Shown: positions 12,071 to 24,019, counted from the first letter of the stretch. The stretch: 64,000 nt of DNA from Bugulina stolonifera (GCA_935421135.1 OW285196.1:15807001-15871000); one strand, 5' to 3'. Notes: a model not told the origin generated them from the letters alone. Numbers and translations: made by a program.

Positions 12071-12424
12071 TGCCACATACTCACATACATATGCGCACAC
12101 ACGCATACATACAAACACATGAGTGCAAAGAAAATCAAGTTTATTTGCCCGCAGATACTTCAGTGAAAGTCTCCTACAAATTAGAAAAGAGTCATTGCGA
12201 AAAATTACTATTCATTATGATTCAAAGAGCTAGGTATTAATGTTCATGTTTCTGGAGGTGCAAATCACAGAAGAAGCTAGTCTATTCACTGTCTTGTCTG
12301 TTACAATATCTAACACAGTGATTGTAGCATCTGTGTCTAATTACTTCCCTGCTACAGATTCTCATCCACTTACAGCAATTCCTCATCTACAAAGTTTTCA
12401 CAGTAATGCTGTAGCCATGAAATA

Positions 12425-13012
12425 CTGTAACACTGCAAAATGTAACAGTATAGCATGTAGCACTGTAACATGTAACATGTAGCACTGCAACATGTAACAT
12501 CGTAACATGTAGCACTGTAGCATGTAGCACTACAACATGTAACACTGTAGCGTGTAGCACCGTAGCGTGTAGTACTGCAACATGTAACAATGTAGCATGT
12601 AACACTGCAACATGTAACACTGTAACATGTAACATCGTAACATGTAGCACTGTAGCATGTAGCACTACAACATGTAACACTGTAGCGTGTAGCACTGTAG
12701 CGTGTAGTACTGCAACATGTAACAATGTAGCATGTAACACTGCAACATGTAACACTGTAACATGTAACATCGTAACATGTAGCACTGTAGCATGTAGCAC
12801 TACAACATGTAACACTATAGCGTGTAGCACTGTAGCGTGTAGTACTGCAACATGTAACACCGTAGCATGTAACACTGTAGCGTGTAACACTGTAGCATCT
12901 AACACTGTAGCATGTAACACTGTAACATCTAGCACAGTAACATGTAACACTGTAGCACTGTAGCATATAACACTGTAACATGTAACACTGTAACATGTAA
13001 CACTGCAACATG
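12425..13012. repeat. About 15-bp tandem repeat (ACTGTAACATGTAGC type)
   Basis: About 40 degenerate units of AACACTGTAGCATGT. Blocks of roughly 155-160 bp recur (starting near 12,480, 12,625 and 12,765), showing higher-order duplication. Confidence 0.9.
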
Positions 13013-13204
13013 TATAAAAAAAACTTGATCGAAGACGATTACAAACACAAAAATATGAGATTACGTGTTTAATAATGTATACATACATAATACATGTAAC
13101 AAATGAATGTTTGGAATAGAATAACATTCACTAAATAATTAGACAATCTATTCAACAAACAAACAATTTGACATGCAAACACATTGTAGAAATAATTAGA
13201 AAAT

Positions 13205-13390
13205 CAATACAATGGATATCTATCAGTACAATGTATATCTATCAGTACAATGTACATCTATCAGTACAATGGATATCTATCAATACAATGTATTTCTATC
13301 AGTACAATGTATTTCTATCAGTACAATGTATTTCTATCAGTACAATGTACATCTATCAGTAAAATGTATTTCTATCAGTACAACTGAACC
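13205..13390. repeat. 18-bp tandem repeat, about 10 copies
   Basis: Unit CTATCAGTACAATGTATT with minor variants. Confidence 0.9.
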
Positions 13391-13659
13391 CAGAGGCAAC
13401 TAAGTTATATAATTTTACACATGAATAGATTCAGCAGAATTATGTCTAACTTAGCATATTATACATACAAACATCACTGCATTACATCACTTCCTTATAT
13501 CACTTGTGATTAATTTAGGAATCTAGCCGAAGAGGTTGATATAAGAGCCTGGTACATCACTTTACTGAATATTTCATTTTCATTTTATTATTCCTTTCAT
13601 TATCTGAGTATTTTTATATTTGTCATCGCTGCCTATCTACAGTCATAATCAGGCTGTGG

Positions 13660-13850
13660 AACGCTTCTTGTATAACAAACACTATGCAGACACTTTGTAG
13701 CACCTTATATAATAAACACTGTACAGGCACCTTGTAGCACCTTATATAACAAACACTGTACAGGCACCTTGTAGCACCTTATATAACAAACACTGTATAG
13801 GCACCATGTAGCACCTTATGTAACAAATACTGTACAGGCAAGCATACATG
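13660..13850. repeat. About 38-bp tandem repeat, 4-5 copies
   Basis: The unit contains AACAAACACTGTACAGGCA and CTTGTAGCACCTTATAT. It lies where the second exon of the neighbouring peptide gene copy would be expected. Confidence 0.85.
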
Positions 13851-13934
13851 TATGTTATACTCAGAAAGCACCTACACCTATCCCTAAACCAACATAATAT
13901 AAACATTAGATTTTATATGTAATACTGATAATAC

Positions 13935-14018
13935 CTGTTCATCTCCCTCTGCAGTAGCTGCTGGTGTGAGAGTCAGCAGGCAGACAGCAATAACAAGAGT
14001 AAGGTAGAGCAACTTCAT
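13935..14018 (-). pseudogene. Peptide gene copy B, signal-peptide exon only
   Basis: An 84-bp exon on the minus strand encodes the family signal peptide (MKLLYLTLVIAVCLL) followed by a linker ending AEGDEQ. It has a good acceptor upstream and a GTATTATC donor. A leader exon candidate ends at GTAAGTAC (donor at 14,558), with TATA-like sequence further upstream near 14,640. I could not find a CC-x5-C exon downstream; that interval is occupied by tandem arrays. It is either a decayed copy or a gene with a different second exon. Confidence 0.6.
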
Positions 14019-14117
14019 CTTAATTATCTGTTTGAAGTTGTTGGTGTGAAAGCTAAAAAGCCTTAGGATCTGTAAAATGTTTTATCTACCTATTTACACA
14101 TTTTGGTATATTTTACT

Positions 14118-14212
14118 CCTGATATTTCCATGCTAGTCAGGGTATCATCATCAGAGAAAAATAAATTTATTTTCTTCTGGAGATGATACCATGACTAGCA
14201 TTGAAGTATCTG
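14118..14212. repeat. Fold-back inverted repeat
   Basis: Near-perfect palindrome centred at about 14,165: arms from ATGCTAGTCAGGGTATCATC (14,130) and its complement ending at 14,201, with weaker extension beyond. Almost no loop. It could be a tiny fold-back transposon. Confidence 0.7.
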
Positions 14213-14599
14213 AAATAAGAATCAAAAGTCAGTCTAGTACTACTACCATGTCATCACAACCTGCAATAGTTATCTCCGTTGTCTACTAATCTAAAGACAA
14301 CTAACAATACTGAGTTTATGTGAAGCAACGACTTCACTAAATTTACAAAAAGTAAAAGAAAGAAAAGTTTGATTCTTAAACTCTGACAAACTCCTGATCT
14401 TCAGTATGCCACCAAGCTTATAACATGTGTATATATTCAGTAATACTGTACATAATATACACCTAGAATAAATAGCACTTCTTATTAATTGTATATACAC
14501 TAATAGTAGATAGAATTGATTTTACTATAAAGGATAGAAGGTATATATCTGTACTTACCCTCTCTTTGTGTTTGATGGACTCTCTATCATGTACCTGTG

Positions 14600-15511
14600 G
14601 AAATGTAATGTAGTATGATTTGTATACACTTCTCTCCTGTTTATATACTAATAAGTTGGATAACTCTGTTCTTTAGTTATACATTGTATGATATTACTGT
14701 GACATCAGTATATTGGCATCAGCAAATGTACATGTAGTATACTAACCAATCATCAGACTCGCTGATTGTACTGTATAGCAGCATTGTATTCTCACCTAAC
14801 AATCAATCTGGTACTCCTTATCTTTGGCTTTCCCTCAAGTAATATGTAGGCCTACATTACTATATCACTAACACAGAATCACATCCCCAGTACAGTATTG
14901 AGACACTGTTTATATATAGTGTAGAGTATCTCTGTACAACTGGCTGACTACTAGAGTATTATAAGTTGGAAGTTCTGTAACATGTCTGTAGGACTGTGTG
15001 TGAGTTTTAATAACTTGGTATTTCAGCACTTAACACTATAACGTAGATGTAAAAATTAACATCTATAACGGAATAATAATATCAGGTGAAACTTTACTGT
15101 CACTTGTTATAATACAAAATCCTTATATCCATTTACAGGGAAGGTCATAAATTGATCCTAGGACTAAGAGAGACGTCTATCTGAGATAGGACAGCATTGA
15201 CAGGTGATATATTGTGTGCTTTGACAGCATTGACAGGTGATATATTGTGTGCTTTGAATGAACTGAAGCTTGCGTTGGTTGACCTATTTAAGTTGGTATA
15301 CATGAAGAGAGTGAGCAACCCTCTGTCTCTACCACCCCTCCGTGAACATAATATAATTATACTAGTTTCTTGCTGCTAAGAAATTTATATTTGACTGTAT
15401 TTCAGAAAATAAAGCACAAAACGTGCTCATAGGTGACAAATTAAAAATATTCCAACAAAACGTAGCGTATGAACATGTTATGAGGTCAAAAGATTGGTCT
15501 CAGCTCTGTTA
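14600..15511. other. Intergenic between peptide copies B and C
   Basis: No exon supported. A 43-bp direct duplication containing TTGACAGGTGATATATTGTG lies at about 15,195-15,260. Confidence 0.45.
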
Positions 15512-16073
15512 TCACAAATGTCCAGGGTAGATGTACTTTGGGATCTCCATTGCTCTCTCAATACACTGGAGGAGACATTTGTCGTGGCATCTGTTATTAC
15601 TATCACACACACGTTTGTATCCACAGCACTTATTCTGTAATAAGATACAGTGTGTAGGTATAGATTGTCACTATTAATAGTGGTATAGACGATTGATGTA
15701 ACAGTGTGAGTAGAGATACAGGTACATATTATAATAATAGATCAAGTAGCCGATGACACATTTAAGTAAAATACTCTCCTTCATTTAGTTTAAGCAGCAT
15801 TTTGTGGCTCTTGATTCAAATTTATAATCATCAAGAGTTTGTGACTTCAAGCTATGACTAAAGACTCTTAACTCACACGTTGATATGTTGAAATATTCAA
15901 TAACTCGGTTTTCTTTGAGAAGCTGTTACTACAATATGATAGCATACAAATAAGTATTGCAACAGGTACGTTAATACCTGACTTACATGTAAACGTAATG
16001 GATCTGCAGAAGATGTTGGTGTGAGAGTCAGCAGGCAGGCAGCAATAACAAGAGTAAGGTAAATCAACTTCAT
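15512..16073 (-). CDS. Secreted six-cysteine peptide, copy C
   Basis: Exons 16,073-15,987 and 15,634-15,512 (minus) give a 69-residue precursor. The signal peptide MKLIYLTLVIAACLLTLTP is nearly identical to the duplicated copies. The mature part begins NKCCGYKRVC and keeps the same CC-x5-C-x5-C-x3-C-x3-C frame, but most other positions differ and a 16-residue tail follows the last cysteine. The splice sites (CAT|GTAAGTCA and TTATTACAG) match those of the other copies in position and phase. Conserved signal exon with a divergent mature exon is typical of secreted defence and venom peptide families; that parallel is inference only. Confidence 0.8.
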
Positions 16074-16339
16074 GGTGAATTTAATCTGCAATATAAATAA
16101 TGGATCCAGTTAAAAGAATAAAGATGTATGTTCACTAAACCGGTACCAACAAGGTTCAGAGAATGATGTATATACTATGTGTACGTCAACCATAGCAGAA
16201 ATCACATCTTTGAATAAAAATACTTATTAAAATAATTTTTGCTAATACTGTTAGACGTGCTCCGTGTGCATGTTTTACAAATGTTTGACGTCATAAATTA
16301 TCCAACCACAACATTGCTAAGCAATATAGTCATAACCCT

Positions 16340-16375
16340 ACCTGTCTCTGGTCTGTCTTTCTATGACTCTCTTCT
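16340..16375 (-). other. Likely 5' UTR exon of peptide gene C
   Basis: Pyrimidine-rich plus strand with AACCCTACCTGTCTC. Read on the minus strand it is a short exon ending at GTAGGG, at the same relative place as the leader exons of the other copies, with similar AGAAAGACAGA text. Confidence 0.45.
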
Positions 16376-16399
16376 GTAGGTATAAGCTGTGATGTGGTA

Positions 16400-17903
16400 A
16401 CTCTCTCTCTCTCTCTCTAAAACAACAACTTGTATAGCAAAATCCTTTCCTCTATTGAGACCTTATTACTCTTTACCTGAGAGCCATTTGAATCACTCAG
16501 GCAGTTAATGATCTTTTCCTCCTTCCTCAACTGGACATTCAACAGATCTCATGTGATTCACATCTTCAGTAACTGATTGTCTGCAGCCATAGAAGACTCA
16601 ACTCACCGTACCATATTATTTCCTTACCCTTTCTGATTGGCTGATACAGTTAGGAGCAAAATGTAATTTTCAGGTATGAGTTTCTCACCAATGTTACTGT
16701 ATTATACATCTCATTGTCATAACACACTGTAGAATGGTGGAACTGTGTCAATGATAATAGTGAAGTTATCAAGAGAAACTATGCCATGGTATTGTATTAT
16801 AATAAGACGTATAAATATCCCATGATACAGTGTAGCCATAATACATGTATAACAACATGTATTGTATAGTACATGGCTGTATAACTACAGGATATCTATG
16901 CGTGTGAATCTAGGGGGACTAAAGTGGTCGAGGATAGATACATGTAGCTGGGCACCTCTAGACCTGCAGATACTGTTATAGTCACTCCACCCTGGTAATT
17001 ATTTTTCTAGAAGAATCTAGATAGAAACCCGGAGGCTATGTGGGAACAGATGCATTGTGGGACATGTGGGAACAGATGCATTGTGGAACATGTAGGAGCA
17101 GATAAATTGTGAGACATGTGGGAACAGATGCATTGTGGGGCATGCTCTGCATCTTTCAAAACGCAAAGTAGACAAAGCTTATCAGCAAACAGTTCAAAGT
17201 TTTCTAAAAATTTTCTATCAATATAATACTGTATATGAATTTTCAGATCAAATTAAGGCTGGGTAGTCTTCTTGAGTTGTCCTCTCTCTAGTTATTTAAG
17301 AACTATGTAAATACGAGGCAGCATGTGTGATGCAGTAGCTGGTACCTCCCAATAGGTTTATAATACAAGGAAATCATAACTTCATAGTATATGTACATAC
17401 CTGACCCGGCACTGTGTTACTCACAGTGACAATAAAACAACAATACATGTAACACTCAAACACGATTAGCCTGTGCTCACACGGTAAACCGGATTTTTGT
17501 AAAAATAAAAACAGCTGAGTTTCAAATTTAGTTTTGTATTGAATAATTTCATCTGATTGTACATGCATGTTATTAAATAGGGCTACAAGTAACAACTTTC
17601 ATGGTTGTCACTTTATATAATTATAAATTATAATCACTATAATAATATGCGTGTAGATTTGCATGTACATTGTGTGTAGCTATGCATATACATGTGCATC
17701 GTTACATGGTCAGGAGGTATCCTAACACATTGTATGTTATTATATTATAGATAACAGCCTACAGGAGATGTAGTTACACGATACAGACCAGATGTTGGCT
17801 CCCACTACGTACCCCAGTGCTAGCAGGTAGAGCAGTGAATACATGTGTTACATTACATTCCTACCTGTAGAGTAGTTGAGTGTGAATGTATAGATAGTAC
17901 ATT
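16400..17903. other. Divergent intergenic region
   Basis: Separates peptide gene C (minus) from the repeat-protein gene (plus). It holds a (CT)n tract near 16,400 and a short array at 17,035-17,150 with GGGAACAGATGCATTGTGG, 4 copies. No coding exon seen. Confidence 0.5.
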
Positions 17904-20900
17904 ATGATGAGGTACACAGTAGTTCTGGTAGCTCTGGTCTACCTGCTGGATCTGGGGGAGACTCTACCAGTTACTAAGGAGAGACAAGAGAGAAGTAAGT
18001 GCTACCAGGTGCCTGTTTACTTTATTCACTGTATTGTAATGTATAAACAGTAGGCCCTTTTGTAGCACTTGTGTGAAGAGCTTGACCACCTAGTTTGATG
18101 GATTAATACATGTATATACTATACTATATACTATACATGTATATATCAATTATTATTATTTTGTAGATATTCTGAGCGCTCTATCTGGTGTTGCAGGTAT
18201 GTAAGGGTGTACTTACTGCTATCAAACTTACCTGTTAATATTATATCTGCATAAGCGGTGAATAAATTGTAAATTTCAACGCCACGTCAATGTCAATAAT
18301 TGTAAGAGTATACTCATGTAGCTGAACATGTACATGTAGGTCACTGAATATGTAGGTCACTGAATATGTAGGTCACTGACTATGTAGGTCACTGAATATG
18401 TAGGTCACTGAACATGTAGGTCACTGACATGTAGGTCACTGACATGTAGGTCACTGAATATGTAGGTCACTGAATATGTAGGGCACTCACTCAACTCATT
18501 CTAGTTGGGCAAAATAATATTATTTATATAATGCATGTGCAAGCCAAGATGCATCATATCTTCCCATAATGCTGTTTCTTATGTTACAGGGAATCTTCTA
18601 GGAGGAGGCAGCAGTGGATCCACTGGTGGTATGTAACATACATGTAGTATGGTATACAGAGTGTACTTATATCTAAACTTGAGCCTTTTTAACACTGTAA
18701 TACGTATTACACAGGAATTACAGATGTACATGTAGTACACACAACTCATCTATTCCATTTCTAACACTGCTCTACCCTTGTATAGTAGGGAATGGCTACA
18801 GGAAAATCATATAAACCCAAATATACTGTCACTCTTTGTTAGCTATTATCATAAATCAAGTAAAAGCTGTAAGCTATTCCTTTATGTTAATAAATCTATG
18901 ACAAATACACCTACAGACCTAAATACAGGGAAATGTGTTGGTATAGACTAAGCATGCATGACATGACTTTCAACTGGTAGCTTACAATATTATATACTAT
19001 GGTGTAATATACAGACCTGTAAGTGTAGCTGTTTTGGAGCGTGACTGTCCTCATTTTTAGAGTGGTATTTGTTTCGCAATCAGATAGTGGGTGAGATCAT
19101 TATCATAGATATGTACTATTTGTGGATACTGTAATGAAATCAGTGACATTAGGAAGTAATTTGCATAAATATAATGTAAGTGATAGGTGTCACACTTTGT
19201 TAGTAATGTTTAGAGTAGAATATGTATAATTGTACATGTGCATGTACATGTATATACTGTACTACGTTATTGTATTCTGTACATGTTGGTATAACATACA
19301 GTATAATCTTCTTCCACAGGTGAAGCAGTTTCTGGTCTTCTCTCTTCTCTTTCTGGTTTAGCTTCTGGTAAGAGAGTAAAAAGTATTCTGTACATTGTAT
19401 ATGGTTATGCATCATTACCACACAAACATATTACTAACACAGTCATGTATTACTATTACTGGCATGTCTCTGGGTCCTCATTCTTCTGTAAACTAATTTC
19501 TATTATTAAGGGAATGGAGGAAAAGACATCCTTGGTGGTCTGACCTCTGCTGTGTCCAGTCTTGCATCGGGTGAGTGGAGATCAATAGCATGTGTTTACA
19601 CAATGTACTCGTATATATTGATCGGTACACCTAATACAATGTTGACTATTAGTTAGTATAATGAATAATACAGTCGCTACTATCTTTCAGGAAATGGAGG
19701 GAAAGATATTCTTGGTGGTCTAACCTCTGCTGTGTCCAGTCTTGCTTCGGGTGAGTGGAGACCAATAGCATGTGTTTACACAACATACTCGTATATATTG
19801 ACCGGTACACCTAATACAATGTTGACTATTAGTTAGTATAATGAATAGTACAGTCGCTACTATCTTTAAGGAAATGGAGGAAAAGATATTCTTGGTGGTC
19901 TAACATCTGCTGTCTCAAGCCTTACATCTGGTGAGAGTCAAACACTATATTGTTACATACTAACTGTAGAATATGCTTACTTTATGTGGTAGATTGAGAT
20001 GTTAACAGCAGTTAATCCATTCAATATTGTAAAAAGTTACACTATGTGCATGTATATGTATAGTTTATAGAATAAAGACATGGTGTATAATACTAACAAT
20101 ATACAGGTAGTGAGTAGGACCTATATGTATATGTATATAATAGAGAGCAGCAGTTGTGGTTTAGTGGTTAGAGCTCTGAACCTCCACATGGAAGAGTCCG
20201 CTTCCTGTAAAGTTCATGGTGGTGTTAGAAAGGGCATCCAATCTTATAAAGCTCCTGTGCTACACCAGTCACTTTGCCATTGTTGAAGTACCTTCTCCAC
20301 CCAAAAAGTAGAAAAATGCTGACATCCTTTTTATATCACTGCTTTCCTAACTGGGATTAATAGTGAAAAGTAATATATTATGCATGTACATGTAAGTGAT
20401 GTGTATACATGTACCTGTAAGTGATGTGTATAATACATGTACATGTAAGTGATATGTATACATATACATGTAAGTGATGTGTATACATGTACAATCTACA
20501 CTGTACATGTAAGTAATGCGTTTACAATGTACATGCTGTGAAGATGTTTAGAAAAAGATCTCTTTTTGATTTAGGCAAAGGAGGAAAAGATTTACTTAAT
20601 GGTTTAACATCTGCAGTATCCGGCCTCATACCAGGTAAGCTGTTTGAATACTTTCCACATTTAACCTGTAGTCTCTAACTTATGTCACGGTTAACGTACA
20701 TGTAGATGTAAATATTAATTACCTTGGACACCCATTACCTTGGACACCCATTACCTTAGACACCCATTACCTTGGACACCCATTACCTTGGACACCCATT
20801 ACCTTGGACACCCATTACCTTGGACACCCATTACCTTGGGCACCCATTACCTTGGGCACCCATTACCTTGGACACCCATTACCTTGGACACCCATTACCT

Positions 20901-23900
20901 TGGACACCCATTACCTTGGACACCCATTACCTTGGGCACCCATTACCTTGGACACCCATTACCTTGGGCACCCATTACCTTGGACACCCATTACCTTGGA
21001 CACCTATTACCTTGGACACCCATTACCTTGGGCACCCATTACCTTGGGCACCCATTACCTTGGGCACCCATTACGTTAGACACTCAATAAGCTAGACATT
21101 CATTGCGCTGACACGGCAAGTAAGAGGCTGTTGAACCTAAACTACTATTCAAGAAGTTTACCACGTGGTGCTTGTCAATATTCCATCCCATCCCCCCCCC
21201 CCTATCCCACCCTATTCTATTCTTTATTCTATATTCTATATTTTATATTCTATATTCTATATTCTATATTCTATATTCTATATTCTATATTCTTTATTCT
21301 ATATTTTATATTCTATATTCTATTCTATTCTATTCAGGTGCCACTGGTAGCTCAGGTGCAGACGGATCCACTGGTGGAGGGGCTGGTGACTTACTCTCTA
21401 AGATATCTGGTCTTCTCCAAGGTAGCCTTGTTCTGAGATTATGCTCATTCTGTGTTTGATGGATTAGACCTGTTTTACAATAGAAACGTTAATGGTCTCA
21501 CATAATATGTTAATGAATATGTAGGATATCAACAGTGAAAAATTAATTGAACTAATTCACAACTCGCTTGCTGTCTCAAGTGACAGGCTAACGCCAGGTC
21601 TTACCTACTTATTCGAGCTTCAAAAAGGATGCCTCTCCTTCATTGTGCTCCACCCTTCATTGTGCTCCGTCCCTTCATTGTGCTCCACCCCTTCATTGTG
21701 CTCCACCCCTTCATTGTGCTCCACCCTTCATTGTGCTCCATCCCTTCATTGAGCTCCACCCCTTCATCTGCTCCCCCTTCATTGTGCTCCACCCTTCATC
21801 TGCTCCCCTTCATTGTGCTCCACCCTTTCATCTGCCCCCTTTCATTGTGCGCCGCCCCTTCATCTGCCCCACCCCTTCATTGTGCTCCACCCCTTCATCT
21901 ACCCTACCCCTTCATCTACCCTCCCCCCCCCCCCCTTCATTGTGCTCCACCCCTTCATCTGCCCCCCCTTCATTGTGCTCCACCCCTTCATCTGCCCCAC
22001 CCCTTCATTGTGCTCCACCACTTTATCTGCCCCACCCCTTCGTTAGCCCCACCCACCCCCAGACAGTAGCTCCACCTACATGTGCACTCGGGTTCTACTG
22101 TATATCATGTCAAGGTTGTCTGCCCTCTTTCAGGTGGAGGGAATGCGGCTGGTGAGACACCTACTGATGCTGGGGGACCAGCTAACCCTGGTGACCCTGC
22201 GGCTGGACAACCAGGTGGTGACCCTGCAGCTGGACAACCAGGTGGTGACCCTGCAGCTGGACAACCAGGTGGCGATCCTGCAGCTGGACAACCAGGATCT
22301 GATGGTGGCGGAATTGGTATGTCTGTGCAATTGGCTCATAATAATTTCAAATTACAGGGTTTGATTTTGAAACCAAAAATGGAACAAGTCAATCCCAAGA
22401 AGTCTCTGTGATTCATACGACACTCTATCCTCTTAGATTAATAAACTGGAAAACATATTCGGCTTACTACAATGTAAGTTCCTTATGCACATACATATAC
22501 ATATAAGGTCAGCAGTTGGCATGTAGCACTGATGTGTAATATGTACATTCCGACTCTCATTCTCCATTCATAGAACTATTAACTGTAATAATATGAGACA
22601 TTTACATGATGTATAAACATTGTTTATCACGTGCAGGTGGACAGTATCCTGGAAGCACAGTGCAGCAACCAACCAATCCGGGCCATCTGGCTGGGCTAGC
22701 TGTCCTCCCTGGAATCAGTGATATCTGGGGTAAGGCTCTCTCAATATAAGTCTGCTTCATATATTGTCACACAGCTAAACCAACTGACAGCATGGGGCAA
22801 GTGGTTATAAACTGACAGTATGGGACAGGTGGGTATAAACTGGCAGCATGGGGCTGCAGGTGGTTATAAACTGACAGCATGACACAGGTGGTTATAAACT
22901 GACAGCATGACACAGGTGGTTATAGACTGACAGCATGACACAGGTGGTTATAAACTGACAGCATGGGGCAGGTGGTTATAAACTGACAGCATGACACAGG
23001 TGGTTATAAACTGACAGCATGATACAGGTGGTTGTAAACTAACAGCATGATACAGGTGATATTCAAATCTCACTTTATTATTGAGCGTCTTTCAAGGTTC
23101 TCCCTGCACATCATCATAGAATATATTCTTCAATCTCATGTGCTTTTAGATGGATCTTACAGGCACCCAGGACTCCGCCCACCAGGTGTGTATGTGTTAC
23201 CTGCACTATTAGTAGGGTACATGTGCCACAGTACTGCAACACCCATTCAGGCTTGCCGTACCTACTTTACTTGTGTGTCTGCTATACAATGCATGTATTA
23301 GTATAATACTTGCATGTTGGATACCCAGTCAATCTTCATGGTACGACTCGGGTGTAGCCCAAAACCTTCCTCATTAGTGATGAATAACAAAGTGAGACAC
23401 ATTTTCTTATATTTTTATTGAATCCTAGTATTTTGATGTACATGTATATCCATCCATCATCGCCAGAGGAGTAAATATACCTTGAAATATTAGGACTCAA
23501 TACAAATTTTTAAAAATGCGTCTCGTTTTGCTATCCCTCATTAAAATACTCGCTCACACCAACATTTTCCTCATTAGTATTATTCAATATTGGAGTTACC
23601 TTTTCTCTGCAAGAGCAAACAACTCCCAAACCATTGATATACAAATGAAAGCTATCTATGGGTGATCGCTACTTTGTACATGCTTCCTCTAGAATACAAC
23701 ATTGACCTCCTCCTGTATTGCATGTGTCACATGCATGCATATATATTTTATTATAATGACAATTCACCCACACGAGCAATCACATCACCATAACATGCTA
23801 CATAGTATTTTATCATTACGTCTTTCAGCTGCCCAACCAACTCATGGAGGAAACTTTGGAGCAATCGGTGGGCTAGACGATGGACTGCATGTGTTTGGCT

Positions 23901-23902
23901 GA
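17904..23902 (+). CDS. Secreted Gly/Ala/Pro-rich repeat protein, 13 exons
   Basis: Exons: 17904-17994, 18167-18196, 18590-18628, 19320-19367, 19511-19570, 19691-19750, 19871-19930, 20575-20634, 21338-21421, 22134-22316, 22637-22729, 23150-23185, 23829-23902. All introns are phase 1 and the joined frame is open for 305 residues, which strongly supports the model. It starts MMRYTVVLVALVYLLDLG, a signal peptide. Exons 5-8 each encode a 20-residue unit of the type NGGKDILGGLTSAVSSLASG. Exon 9 is Gly/Ser-rich. Exon 10 contains four collagen-like GDPAAGQPG units. The C-terminus is Gly/Pro-rich and ends LHVFG. It probably is an extracellular matrix, mucus or secreted structural protein; I do not recognise an ortholog. 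There is no cysteine cluster. Confidence 0.75.
18325..18490. repeat. 16-19-bp intronic repeat
   Basis: ATGTAGGTCACTGA units, about 9 copies, in intron 2 of the repeat-protein gene. Confidence 0.85.
19505..19932 (+). repeat. Tandem triplication of exon plus intron, about 180 bp
   Basis: Three consecutive exon-intron units. The first two introns are nearly identical (AGCATGTGTTTACACA and CCTAATACAATGTTGACTAT in both), the third diverges after its exon. This is recent exon duplication in phase 1-1, which adds 20 residues per event without shifting the frame. Confidence 0.9.
20145..20335 (+). mobile_element. tRNA-derived SINE-like element
   Basis: Contains TGGTTTAGTGGTTAGAGCTC, a good tRNA-type box A, followed by a degraded box B region and a non-tRNA body including GTTAGAAAGGGCATCCAA. 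It sits in intron 7 of the repeat-protein gene. No polyA tail or target duplication was resolved. Confidence 0.5.
20723..21095. repeat. 16-bp tandem repeat ACCTTGGACACCCATT, about 23 copies
   Basis: Intron 8 of the repeat-protein gene. Variants differ at GGAC/GGGC. Open in several plus frames but lacks splice sites and resembles no exon. Confidence 0.95.
21188..21336. repeat. Poly-C tract and TATTCTATAT microsatellite
   Basis: A run of C followed by (TATTCTATAT)n that runs directly into the TATTCAG acceptor of exon 9 at 21,337, so the microsatellite serves as its polypyrimidine tract. Confidence 0.85.
21625..22060. repeat. CCCCTTCATTGTGCTCCA minisatellite
   Basis: C-rich 18-20-bp units alternating with CTTCATCTGCCCC units in intron 9. 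Far more GC-rich than its surroundings. Confidence 0.9.
22775..23060. repeat. About 27-bp intronic repeat, 10 copies
   Basis: Units of GGTGGTTATAAACTGACAGC plus ATGACACA or ATGGGGCA in intron 11. Confidence 0.9.
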
Positions 23903-23980
23903 GGAACTACCATCTACAGGAATGTGTGGGCTAAGGTGAACATGTCTATATATACTGTTTACTTCAGGATTAAAACATTT

Positions 23981-23986
23981 AATAAA
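23981..23986 (+). terminator. Polyadenylation signal of repeat-protein gene
   Basis: AATAAA 79 bases after the stop codon. Confidence 0.65.
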
Positions 23987-24019
23987 ACTCAACTGAATGT
24001 AAGGATAGAGAACGGGTGA

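Noticed and set aside
10760..12138. Open frames up to 452 codons of Tyr/Cys/Met/Leu-type repeats on the minus strand and shorter ones on the plus strand
   Set aside because: They arise because the satellite unit is 9 bp and lacks stops; several frames are open at once and no splice or family signal is present.
12370..13127. Cys/Tyr/Ser and Val/Leu/His repeat frames of 213-246 codons
   Set aside because: 15-bp tandem array; two frames open at once and no gene features.
20150..20225. Functional tRNA gene
   Set aside because: Box A is good, but box B and the cloverleaf are degraded; better explained as a SINE head.
20740..21095. Three overlapping frames of His/Pro/Leu/Thr repeats
   Set aside because: 16-bp intronic array; all three frames open simultaneously, no splice sites.
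21629..22155. Pro/Ser/His-rich frames
   Set aside because: C-rich intronic minisatellite between exons 9 and 10 of the repeat-protein gene, whose phases join without it.
22437..22473. Extra exon in the repeat-protein gene encoding LENIFGLLQ-like text
   Set aside because: Good splice sites, but entering in the required phase 1 gives an immediate stop; exons 10 and 11 join cleanly without it.
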